A stretch of DNA of 21,721 bases from Acidobacteriota bacterium (GTDB lineage: Bacteria > Acidobacteriota > Vicinamibacteria > Vicinamibacterales > UBA2999): contig JADZBZ010000212.1 of NCBI GenBank assembly GCA_020851835.1, positions 1 to 21,721 of the forward strand, given 5' to 3'. The translations under genes and the position numbers were made by a program. Positions 8,268-14,440 of the stretch are shown piece after piece (position 1 is the stretch's first letter; each line of letters begins with the position of its first letter). A model generated the notes under the pieces. That model searched no databases and was not told the origin of the DNA. It saw only the letters and a list, made by a program, of their open reading frames with translations.

Positions 8268-8662
8268 CGACCCAGGAAGCGGACAACAACTGAGGCCGCG
8301 GCTGACGCGACGGTACCCCACGCCACGTCCGCCAGGGTCAGGACGAACGGCCACTGGCGCAGCGTCGAGTAGTTGGTGAAGTCGTAGACACCGTAGACGA
8401 CGAGGCCCAGGAGCGCACCATAACCGGCCGCGGCAAGAAGTGTCGGCGCTCGCGGGATGACAAAGACGGCGATGCCCGTCCCGAGAAGGATGTAGACGAC
8501 AAAGGCGGCCGGCCAGTTGGGCGCGATGCCGCCATCAGCCAGGCGCACGATGGGCCCGAGCTGGCTGCTATAGAAGGATTTCGCCAGCATGCCGAGCCAG
8601 ACGCCGTCGAGAACCATGAACGACACGGCGCCGATCGCCGCGAGCTTAAGTGTGTGTCCCAT
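8264..8662 (-). CDS. DUF2177 membrane protein
   Basis: A 132-residue protein with four predicted membrane helices. MVLDGVWLGMLAKSFYSSQLGPI near the start and YGVYDFTNYSTLRQWPFVLTLADVAWGT toward the end are the conserved DUF2177 segments. The ATG at 8662 was chosen because AGGG lies about 7 nt upstream; an ATG at 8668 is too close to it. It is the first gene of the leftward light operon, directly downstream of the candidate CarH operator, and its stop overlaps the carH start. DUF2177 genes recur beside light-inducible lipid genes in other bacteria. The molecular function is unknown. Confidence 0.85.
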   Translation of the reverse strand: MGHTLKLAAIGAVSFMVLDGVWLGMLAKSFYSSQLGPIVRLADGGIAPNWPAAFVVYILLGTGIAVFVIPRAPTLLAAAGYGALLGLVVYGVYDFTNYSTLRQWPFVLTLADVAWGTVASAAASVVVRFLGR

Positions 8663-8701
8663 CACCATCCCTGCTTTCGTGACCGTTTCCGAGAACCCGA
8701 G

Positions 8702-8728
8702 CGTATAGCTCCGCCCATGCGTTGTCAA
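8702..8728 (-). promoter_or_regulatory. Candidate promoter of the leftward light operon
   Basis: On the leftward strand a consensus -35 TTGACA occupies 8728-8723. It is followed by TATACG (8707-8702, 15-bp spacer) or TACGCT (8705-8700, 17-bp spacer) as the -10. The -35 lies inside the outer half-site of the palindromic operator, so bound repressor would block it. The exact -10 cannot be settled by eye. Confidence 0.5.
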
Positions 8729-8756
8729 GCATTTGTCATGGACAAAAAGTTGACAA
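8722..8756. promoter_or_regulatory. Candidate CarH operator: four half-sites at 11-bp spacing, two-fold symmetric
   Basis: TTGTCA occurs at 8722-8727 and again 11 bp later at 8733-8738. On the other strand TTGTCA (8756-8751) and TTGTCC (8745-8740) are also 11 bp apart. All four are symmetric about base 8739, and 13 of 17 base pairs match. The array covers the -35 elements of both divergent promoters. CarH binds arrays of about 11-bp repeats as a tetramer (family knowledge), so this is its most likely operator in the window. Confidence 0.65.
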
Positions 8757-8777
8757 GCGATGACCGTTGTTGATACA
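8750..8777 (+). promoter_or_regulatory. Candidate promoter of the rightward lipid operon
   Basis: A consensus -35 TTGACA at 8750-8755 is followed after 16 bp by GATACA at 8772-8777. The -35 is the right outer half-site of the operator. A start point near 8784 would leave only a few leader bases before the ATG at 8790. Confidence 0.5.
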
Positions 8778-8789
8778 CCTGAGAGCGTC

Positions 8790-10040
8790 ATGAAGAACGT
8801 CGCGGTCGTCGGGGCAGGAATTTCCGGCCTCGCCGCTGCCTATCTCCTCAGCCGGCGACACCGGGTGCATCTCTTCGAACGCGAGGGGCGGCTCGGTGGT
8901 CACACGAACACGGTCCTCGTCGACGGGCCGGACGGCACTGTGCCGCTCGACACCGGCTTCCTCGTGCACAACGACCGCACCTACCCGAATCTCGTGCGGC
9001 TCTTCGGCGATCTCGGTGTGGCCACGCGCGATTCGGACATGTCGTTCGCCGTGTCGTGCAAGCGGACAGGACTCGAGTACAGCAGCCGCGGCGCCAACGG
9101 GTTCTTCGCGCAGCGCCGGAACGTCATCAGGCTGTCGCACCTGCTGCTGCTTCGGGAGATCGTGCGGTTCAACAGGGAAGCGCCGGCGATTCTCTCTGCG
9201 CCGGACGCCGGCAGTCAGACGCTCGGCGACTTCCTCGACTCGCGCGGTTTTGGCGAGGCCTTCACCCGCCGGTATCTGCTGCCGATGGCCTCCGCCATAT
9301 GGTCCACATCGCTCGACGCGATCCGATCCTTTCCCGCGCTCACGCTCATCCGCTTCTTCGACAATCACGGGCTTCTCGCGCTCAACGCGCAGCCCACGTG
9401 GAAGGTCGTTGACGGCGGCAGCCACACCTACATCCCGAAGCTCGTCGCGGAGGTGTCTGGAGACGTTCACGAAGGTGCGGCAATCGCGTCGGTCCGGCGT
9501 CATCCGGACGGCGTCGCGATAGCCTTCCGCGATCGTCCCGCCATTAAGTTCGACGACGTGGTCTTTGCCTGCCACGGTGATCAGGTGCTGCCGCTCCTTG
9601 CCGACCCGACGGATCGGGAGCGCGATGTGTTGTCGAATTTCAAGACCACGACAAACGACGCCTGGCTGCACACGGACGCGTCCGTCCTGCCGGCCGGCGC
9701 GCGCGCCCGCGCCTCATGGAACTACAGGCTGGCCGCCGACGGCGACGCGCCGCCGACGGTCACCTACGACCTCAATCGTCTTCAGGGCCTGACGACCTCC
9801 GAGCAGTACTGCGTGACGCTCAATCCCAACGGCTGCGTCGACGAGCGCCGCGTGCTGCGCCGGCTCGTGTATCGTCATCCTCTCTATACCCGCGATGCCA
9901 TCCGTGCGCAGCTGCGGTGGGACGAAGTGAGCGGCGTCAATCGCACGCACTACTGCGGCGCCTATTGGCTCTACGGCTTTCACGAGGACGGGCTCAACTC
10001 CGCCATCAGGGTCGCGTCTGCGATGGGGATCGCATGGTGA
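8790..10040 (+). CDS. COG2907-type FAD-dependent oxidoreductase (UfaD-like candidate)
   Basis: This 416-residue flavoprotein starts with a Rossmann fingerprint at residues 4-14 (VAVVGAGISGL), followed by HLFEREGRLGGHTNT, the amine-oxidase/phytoene-desaturase-like dinucleotide-binding pattern. DTGFLVHNDRTYPNL and PMASAIWSTSLDAIRSFPALTLIRFFDNHGLL are characteristic of the COG2907 family. The C-terminus YCGAYWLYGFHEDGLNSAIRVASAMG is the second FAD contact region. It leads a three-gene operon with DUF1365 and a CFA-like methyltransferase. In Rhodobacter a comparable set is reported to make furan fatty acids, with the flavoprotein as a fatty-acid desaturase. That role is inferred here from family and context. 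ATG 8790 is preferred over the upstream 8760 because it begins directly at the FAD fold. Confidence 0.88.
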   Translation: MKNVAVVGAGISGLAAAYLLSRRHRVHLFEREGRLGGHTNTVLVDGPDGTVPLDTGFLVHNDRTYPNLVRLFGDLGVATRDSDMSFAVSCKRTGLEYSSRGANGFFAQRRNVIRLSHLLLLREIVRFNREAPAILSAPDAGSQTLGDFLDSRGFGEAFTRRYLLPMASAIWSTSLDAIRSFPALTLIRFFDNHGLLALNAQPTWKVVDGGSHTYIPKLVAEVSGDVHEGAAIASVRRHPDGVAIAFRDRPAIKFDDVVFACHGDQVLPLLADPTDRERDVLSNFKTTTNDAWLHTDASVLPAGARARASWNYRLAADGDAPPTVTYDLNRLQGLTTSEQYCVTLNPNGCVDERRVLRRLVYRHPLYTRDAIRAQLRWDEVSGVNRTHYCGAYWLYGFHEDGLNSAIRVASAMGIAW

Positions 10041-10840
10041 TCGACTCCGGCCTCTTCGTCGGGACGCTCCGTCATCGCCGGCTGACGCCTGTCCCGCACA
10101 CGTTCACCTCTCCGCTTTTCATGGCGCTGCTGGACGTCGACCGGGTGCCCGAGCTCATGCGGGTCTCGCGCGTGACGAGCCACAACCGATGGAACTGGGC
10201 GAGCTTCGACGACCGCGACCACCTCGGCGATCCGACGCGCCCGCTGAGAGCGCGGCTCCGGGCCGACGCGGCACGCCACGACGTCGAGCTGCCGGACGGA
10301 CGCATCTTTCTCCTCACGCACCTCCGGTACCTGGGCTACTGCTTCAATCCCGTCTCCTTCTTCTATTGCTTCGACGCCGCGGAGCGGCTGCAGCTGGTCC
10401 TCGCGGAGGTGAACAACACCTTCGGCGGCGCCCATAACTACTGGCTTCGGCCCGACCCGGGATCGCGGACTTTCCGTTCGGCGGCACCGAAGTCCCTCTA
10501 CGTCTCCCCATTCATGCCGGCGGACCTCGACTACGCGTTCGCGTTCACCCAGCCAGCTGCCAGCCTCGTCGCGCACATGCAGACGATCAGGCAGGGACAG
10601 CTGCTCTTCGACGCGACGCTCTCGCTGGAGCGCCGCCCGTGGAATGCGGTCGAAATCCGGCGCGTGCTCCTCCGCCATCCGGCAATGACCATGGGCGTCA
10701 TGGCCGGAATCTATTGGCAGGCGCTCAAGCTGTGGTGGAAGCGTGTGCCGGTGATACCGCGCCTGACGGACGACGGTGTGGGGGAGCGAGCGGCGGTGGA
10801 TTCAGGGGCGGCCGACAAGGCTGGCCCCGCGAGGGAGTGA
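10034..10840 (+). CDS. DUF1365 family protein (UfaO-like candidate)
   Basis: A 268-residue protein with the DUF1365 (COG3496) hallmarks: FVGTLRHRRLTPVPHTFTSPLFM near the N-terminus, LRYLGYCFNPVSFFYCFD at residues 98-114, LAEVNNTFGGAHNYWL at 123-138 and KSLYVSPFMP further on. It overlaps the FAD oxidoreductase gene by 7 nt; a GTG at 10037 would give a 4-nt overlap. DUF1365 is almost always paired with COG2907 flavoproteins. In the furan fatty acid pathway a protein of this pair is thought to act in oxygen-dependent ring formation, but the assignment here is from context. The C-terminal 25 residues are low-complexity and not conserved. Confidence 0.87.
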   Translation: MVIDSGLFVGTLRHRRLTPVPHTFTSPLFMALLDVDRVPELMRVSRVTSHNRWNWASFDDRDHLGDPTRPLRARLRADAARHDVELPDGRIFLLTHLRYLGYCFNPVSFFYCFDAAERLQLVLAEVNNTFGGAHNYWLRPDPGSRTFRSAAPKSLYVSPFMPADLDYAFAFTQPAASLVAHMQTIRQGQLLFDATLSLERRPWNAVEIRRVLLRHPAMTMGVMAGIYWQALKLWWKRVPVIPRLTDDGVGERAAVDSGAADKAGPARE

Positions 10841-10844
10841 TCAC

Positions 10845-12113
10845 GTGCTGACCAAGTGGGCGAAGTCGGCGTTTCTGTCAGGCCTCGGGGGCATGCGCGG
10901 CGGCCTTCTCACGTTGAAGTGGCCGGACCGGACGTACAAGTTGGGTGAGCACGGCGAGCTCGATGCGACCCTGACAGTGAACGACGAGCGGTTCTTTCTC
11001 CGCTCGATCGTCGGGAGCGACATAGGGATCGGCGAGTCGTTCATGGACGGCGACTGGACGAGCCCGGACCTTGTGTCCCTCGCGCGGCTCATGATCCGCA
11101 ATCGCCGGCTCCTTGACGAACGGAGCCGCCTCATGGGCGTACTGCACCGCCTGGGCGGCGGCGTCGCACGACGCCTCCGCGACAACTCGCTCGCCGGCAG
11201 CCGCCGGCACATCCATCGGCACTACGATCTGGGCAACGACTTCTTCCGGCTGTTTCTCGATGCCGATCTCCGCATGTACTCGTGCGGCTACTTCGAGCAT
11301 CCCGCCGATTCACTCGAGACGTCGCAGGCACAGAAGGTCGACCTCGTCTGCCGGAAGCTCGCGCTCGGACCATCCGACCGCGTGCTCGAGATAGGCAGCG
11401 GATGGGGCGGGTTCGCCGTCTGGGCCGCGACCCGCTATGGCTGTCACGTCACGACCACGACAATAAGCGACGAACAGTATCGGCACGTCCTCGAACTGCG
11501 GTCGAGACTTGGCGAGGCCGGATCGCGCATAGACGTCCTGCGCGCTGACTACCGCGAGCTGACGGGGCAGTTCGACAAGGTGGTGAGCATCGAGATGTTC
11601 GAGGCTGTCGGCCTCAGTCACTACGACGACTACTTCACGGCCGTCGATCGGCTGCTCGCGCCTGACGGCTCGATGCTCCTCCAGACAATCACCGTGAACG
11701 ACCAGTGGTTTCCCAAATATCACGGCACGCCTGACTGGATCGAGAAGTACATCTTCCCTGGCGGCGAGCTCGCGTCGATCGGCGAGATCCTGCAATCCCT
11801 CGCGCGAACGACCGCGCTGTCGATGTACCACGCCGAGAACTGCGGGACGCACTACGCGCGTACCCTGAACGCGTGGCGCGAGAGGTTCCATGCAAGCACC
11901 GATCGCGTGCGCGCGCTCGGGTTCGACGACCGCTTCATGCGGATGTGGGGCCTCTATCTTGCTTCGTGCGAAGCGGCCTTCCTCGAACGGCACACGGGGC
12001 TCTTTCAGCTGCTGCTCGTGAAAAACGGCGGGCGGAGCGTGCTTTTCAATGAACGGTGGGCCGAGGCGAGTGGTTCGCTGCGGGCGGCCACGGCGCGCGG
12101 TACCGCGGCCTGA
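10845..12113 (+). CDS. CFA-synthase-like SAM-dependent fatty acyl methyltransferase (UfaM-like candidate)
   Basis: This 422-residue enzyme has an N-terminal lipid-binding region and a class I methyltransferase domain. The SAM loop is VLEIGSGWGGFAVWAA (residues 180-195), preceded by HYDLGNDFFRLFLDADLRMYSCGYFEHP. Of the residues holding the catalytic bicarbonate in E. coli CFA synthase, the matches are C147, E253, I282 and Y337. The expected histidine is Q280 (MLLQTIT instead of LLHTI). This substitution favours a methyl-transferring rather than cyclopropane-forming enzyme, as in furan or tuberculostearic fatty acid pathways, though this is inference. The GTG start at 10845 follows GAGGGAG by 7 nt, 4 nt after the DUF1365 stop. 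It acts on phospholipid acyl chains at the inner membrane. Confidence 0.9.
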   Translation: MLTKWAKSAFLSGLGGMRGGLLTLKWPDRTYKLGEHGELDATLTVNDERFFLRSIVGSDIGIGESFMDGDWTSPDLVSLARLMIRNRRLLDERSRLMGVLHRLGGGVARRLRDNSLAGSRRHIHRHYDLGNDFFRLFLDADLRMYSCGYFEHPADSLETSQAQKVDLVCRKLALGPSDRVLEIGSGWGGFAVWAATRYGCHVTTTTISDEQYRHVLELRSRLGEAGSRIDVLRADYRELTGQFDKVVSIEMFEAVGLSHYDDYFTAVDRLLAPDGSMLLQTITVNDQWFPKYHGTPDWIEKYIFPGGELASIGEILQSLARTTALSMYHAENCGTHYARTLNAWRERFHASTDRVRALGFDDRFMRMWGLYLASCEAAFLERHTGLFQLLLVKNGGRSVLFNERWAEASGSLRAATARGTAA

Positions 12114-12196
12114 ACCGTGCCACCTGTTCGCCGTCAGCAGCGAATTCGCGTGATGGATCCATGCTGTCCACGTGGAGTGTCTGTGAACGGTGACTT

Positions 12197-12862
12197 ATGT
12201 CGATGACTCGCCGGGTTCTCCTGCTGAGCGCGGTCCTCATCGTGATCGTAGGACTCGTGGCGGCCGTCCGCGCGATCCGGCGCCCCGCCGCCGTTGCGGT
12301 GGAGGTCGGCTCGCCCGCGCGCCGCGCCACGTTCCGGTCGACAGTGACCGCTTCGGGCGAGATCGTCCCGACGCGCTACGCGGACATCGGCTCGAGCGTG
12401 ATGGGCAAGATCGTCAGGCTGCCTGTCGCTGAAGGCGACAGGGTGAAGGCGGGGCAGATCCTCGCCTACATCGATGCCGTCCAGGCGAGGAGCGACGTGT
12501 CTGGCGCCGCGGCCCAGACTCGAGCTCTCGAGGCCGAAGCGCAGGCCGCCACTGAACAGGTGCGTGCCGCGGCGGCGGATCTAGCGGCGGCCGAGGCGCT
12601 CGCGAGGGATGCCGACAAACAACTGGCGCGCAATCGACAGTTGGCCGACCAGCAACTCCTTCCCGGGTCAGTGCTCGACTCCTCGCTCGCCGCCTCCGAA
12701 GCTGCCGCCGCCCAGGCAGCCTCCAGCCGCGCAGCTCTCGAGCGGGCCCGCCGTTCCCTCGATGCGGCATCGCGCCGCGTGGCCCAGGCTGAATCCCAGC
12801 AGGTGACGATAGTCGCTATGAACGGGTCCGCAGGTAACGGAGTCAACGTTATCAGACGCTGA
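12197..12862 (+). pseudogene. RND/MacA-type membrane fusion protein, truncated by 96-bp repeat
   Basis: The N-terminal part of a periplasmic adaptor. A signal-anchor helix spans residues ~6-26. A lipoyl-like half follows (GEIVPTRYADIGSSVMGKIVRLPVAEGDRVKAGQILAYID), then an alanine-rich coiled-coil hairpin (residues ~95-200). At 12805 the sequence enters the 96-bp repeat, gains the tail TIVAMNGSAGNGVNVIRR and stops at 12860-12862. The second half of the hairpin, the beta-barrel and the membrane-proximal domain are missing, so it cannot form a working tripartite pump adaptor. A normal protein would be about 380-420 residues. It follows the lipid operon by 83 bp on the same strand. No partner transporter gene is present. 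Confidence 0.85.
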
Positions 12863-12900
12863 CGCCCGTGCTGCGTTCGATCTTCGCCCCCTCGCCACAG
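12805..12900 (+). repeat. 96-bp interspersed repeat, copy 2
   Basis: Identical to the copy at 13904-13999 and one base different from the copy at 256-351. It truncates the membrane-fusion-protein gene on its left. It is followed directly, without spacer, by a partial tandem copy. Confidence 0.95.
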
Positions 12901-12970
12901 TCCGCAGGTAACGGAGTCAACGTCATCAGACGCTGACGCCCGTGCTGCGTTCGATCTTCGCCCCCTCACC
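12901..12970 (+). repeat. 96-bp repeat, partial diverged copy 3
   Basis: Starts at repeat position 23 (TCCGCAGG), giving a 74-bp tandem period with copy 2. It differs by GTC for GTT at 12922-12924 and by A for G at 12968, and loses similarity at the CACAG end. The first 22 bases of the repeat are missing. Confidence 0.85.
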
Positions 12971-12971
12971 G

Positions 12972-13060
12972 CGGGCGATCCGCTGGCCGACATCACGGAG
13001 ATGTCGCGCGTGCGTTTCGTGATGAAGGGCGGTCAGGTCGTCCGCAACGACGTGAAGTAG
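12972..13060 (+). pseudogene. C-terminal remnant of an amidohydrolase
   Basis: Just after the partial repeat copy the frame reads AGDPLADITEMSRVRFVMKGGQVVRNDVK and stops at 13058-13060. GDPLADI...VRFVMKGGxVxRN is the standard C-terminus of prolidase/imidazolonepropionase-type metal-dependent amidohydrolases. The catalytic barrel and metal ligands are absent. The frame is open back through the repeat copy, but those upstream residues do not look like the family. I read this as the 3' end of a gene whose remainder was lost at the repeat boundary. Confidence 0.7.
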
Positions 13061-13070
13061 CTCGTCCGCG

Positions 13071-13877
13071 TCAGCCGACGATCTTCCAGTACGAGTCCTT
13101 TCGGACGATCTTCCCGTCGCGGAACTCGTAATGATCGCAGCCGCGGACGGCGAGGGTGGCGCCCGATTGCAGCGTTCCGGTGAGGAGCCATTCGGAGACA
13201 CCCATCTCGTCCGTCGCGAAGTGGCGCGCGTCGCCGTAATGGACGTCGGGCACCATGTCGAAGCGGCCCTGCAGCCCTTCGCGAACGGCGGCCTTGCCCA
13301 CGTAGCGCCTGCCCCAGGGTTCGGTACCGCGCGGCATGTCCAGGGAACAGTCGTCGGCGAAGAAGTCCATGATCCGGTCGAGATCGTGGTTGTTGAAGGC
13401 GTCGACGAGCGTGTCGAGCGCGCGCAGATTCGCGGATGCCGGGGGCTCGGCGGTGGCGGCTGCGAGTTGACCGCCCCAGTCGGCCGGATCCACGTCCGCG
13501 ACAGACTGCGAAAAAGTCCACCGATGGCCGGCGAGGTCGTGGGCGCTGTACTGCCGTTCGCCGAACGGGAACGTCGCGGGTGGGCCGGCCACGGCGGCTC
13601 CGTGAGCGGACGTCATCCTGTAATGGGCGTCCACGTCTGCCACCCTGACCATCACTGCGCTCGGGGTGATGGGCGGTGCCGTCTGGACCGCCACCACCGA
13701 ACCAGCGCCCACTGAAATCTGGATGCGGTGACTGGCAATCCGCAGTCGTTCGCGGACGCCGAAGGCGGCGCAGAGCCATGCGGACGCTGTCGCCACGTCG
13801 ATGTACGGGAGTTCGGGGATCACGTCGCCGGGTGGCATCGAGCGGTTGTGCGGCAGCATCACGTCCTCATCCTGCAT
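13071..13877 (-). CDS. VOC (glyoxalase-like) - SnoaL/NTF2-like fusion protein
   Basis: This 268-residue soluble protein has two domains. Residues ~15-125 look like a PhnB/VOC-type domain (VIPELPYIDVATASAWLCAAFG...VMVRVADVDAHYRMTSAHGAAVAGPPATFPFGERQYSAHDLAGHRWTFSQS). Residues ~147-268 are a SnoaL/NTF2-like domain (LDTLVDAFNNHDLDRIMDFFADDCSLDMP...YVGKAAVREGL...YEFRDGKIVRKDSYWKI). Both folds bind small molecules; no substrate can be named. ATG 13877 is the first start; ATG 13859 has a good GAGGA 4 nt upstream and may be the true one. Repeat copy 4 begins 27 bp upstream of 13877, so the native promoter has probably been replaced. It converges with the amidohydrolase remnant. Confidence 0.75.
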   Translation of the reverse strand: MQDEDVMLPHNRSMPPGDVIPELPYIDVATASAWLCAAFGVRERLRIASHRIQISVGAGSVVAVQTAPPITPSAVMVRVADVDAHYRMTSAHGAAVAGPPATFPFGERQYSAHDLAGHRWTFSQSVADVDPADWGGQLAAATAEPPASANLRALDTLVDAFNNHDLDRIMDFFADDCSLDMPRGTEPWGRRYVGKAAVREGLQGRFDMVPDVHYGDARHFATDEMGVSEWLLTGTLQSGATLAVRGCDHYEFRDGKIVRKDSYWKIVG

Positions 13878-13903
13878 TCTCTCGAGCTAGGCTGCCTCGA
13901 TGA

Positions 13904-13999
13904 GACGATAGTCGCTATGAACGGGTCCGCAGGTAACGGAGTCAACGTTATCAGACGCTGACGCCCGTGCTGCGTTCGATCTTCGCCCCCTCGCCACAG
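13904..13999 (+). repeat. 96-bp interspersed repeat, copy 4
   Basis: Full-length copy with the same sequence as copy 2. Its left edge lies in the upstream region of the VOC-SnoaL gene, and its right edge cuts the IS3 orfB frame at 14000. Confidence 0.95.
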
Positions 14000-14112
14000 C
14001 GATGACGGTGATACGTCGACGGGGCGATCGGCAGGGCTCTGCAGATCGACTCGACCCCGAAGCGGTCCCGATGGGCGTCGATGTACGCCACCATCGCGTC
14101 TACTTGGTCCGG
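14000..14112 (-). pseudogene. IS3 orfB, N-terminal fragment
   Basis: In the -1 frame relative to orfA, the leftward strand reads QVDAMVAYIDAHRDRFGVESICRALPIAPSTYHRH, the standard beginning of the IS3 orfB helix-turn-helix region. It stops matching at 14000, where the 96-bp repeat begins. The DDE catalytic core is entirely absent. In intact IS3 elements the full transposase is made by a -1 frameshift from orfA, which fits the overlap here. Confidence 0.75.
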
Positions 14113-14420
14113 CGGTCGAGTGCCGCCTGGGCGAAAAACGCGGACGCCGTCTTCAGGATCTCATTGGTCCGCTTCAGCTCGCGATTCTCGCGCTCCAACG
14201 CCGCCAGCCGCTCGCGCTCACTCGTCGTCAGCCCCGGCCGCTGGCCGGTATCCCGCTCCGCCTGGCGCACCCACTTCCGCAGCGTCTCGGCCGTCGTGCC
14301 GAGCTTCGTCGCCACCGCCTGCAGCGCCGCCCACTCCGACGGGTGCGCCGGCCGCTGCTCCATCACCAGCCGAATGGCGCGCTCACGCACCTCCGGCGAA
14401 AACCGACTTGGACGTCCCAT
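14100..14420 (-). CDS. IS3-family transposase OrfA
   Basis: A 106-residue protein starting MGRPSRFSPEVRERAIRLVMEQRPAHPSEWAALQAVATKLG, followed by TAETLRKWVRQAERD: an IS3-type helix-turn-helix (Tnp_1/HTH_38-like). A leucine-zipper stretch comes next (SERERLAALERENRELKRTNEILKTASAFFAQAALDR). ATG 14420 was preferred because GGAGG lies 9 nt upstream; ATG 14429 abuts that ribosome site. OrfA binds the element ends and, by frameshift, forms the N-terminus of the transposase. The partner orfB is truncated, so the protein is probably a leftover that could at most act as a repressor of related elements. Confidence 0.9.
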   Translation of the reverse strand: MGRPSRFSPEVRERAIRLVMEQRPAHPSEWAALQAVATKLGTTAETLRKWVRQAERDTGQRPGLTTSERERLAALERENRELKRTNEILKTASAFFAQAALDRRTK

Positions 14421-14440
14421 AGACCCCATCCTCCCAAGAA

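Noticed and set aside
12114..12196. Terminator or promoter between the methyltransferase and fusion-protein genes
   Set aside because: Only short palindromes such as CCACGTGG are present. No stem with a T-run and no convincing -35/-10 pair was found.
13728..13961. Small plus-strand gene ending in the repeat tail GNGVNVIRR
   Set aside because: Upstream of the repeat it is antisense to the VOC-SnoaL gene, without a ribosome site. The tail comes from the repeat only.
256..13999. CRISPR array or integron attC array formed by the 96-bp repeats
   Set aside because: The copies are kilobases apart or directly tandem, with no regular spacers and no cas genes. I found no R''/R' core pair (RYYYAAC...GTTRRRY) in attC arrangement, and the genes between them are truncated rather than complete cassettes.
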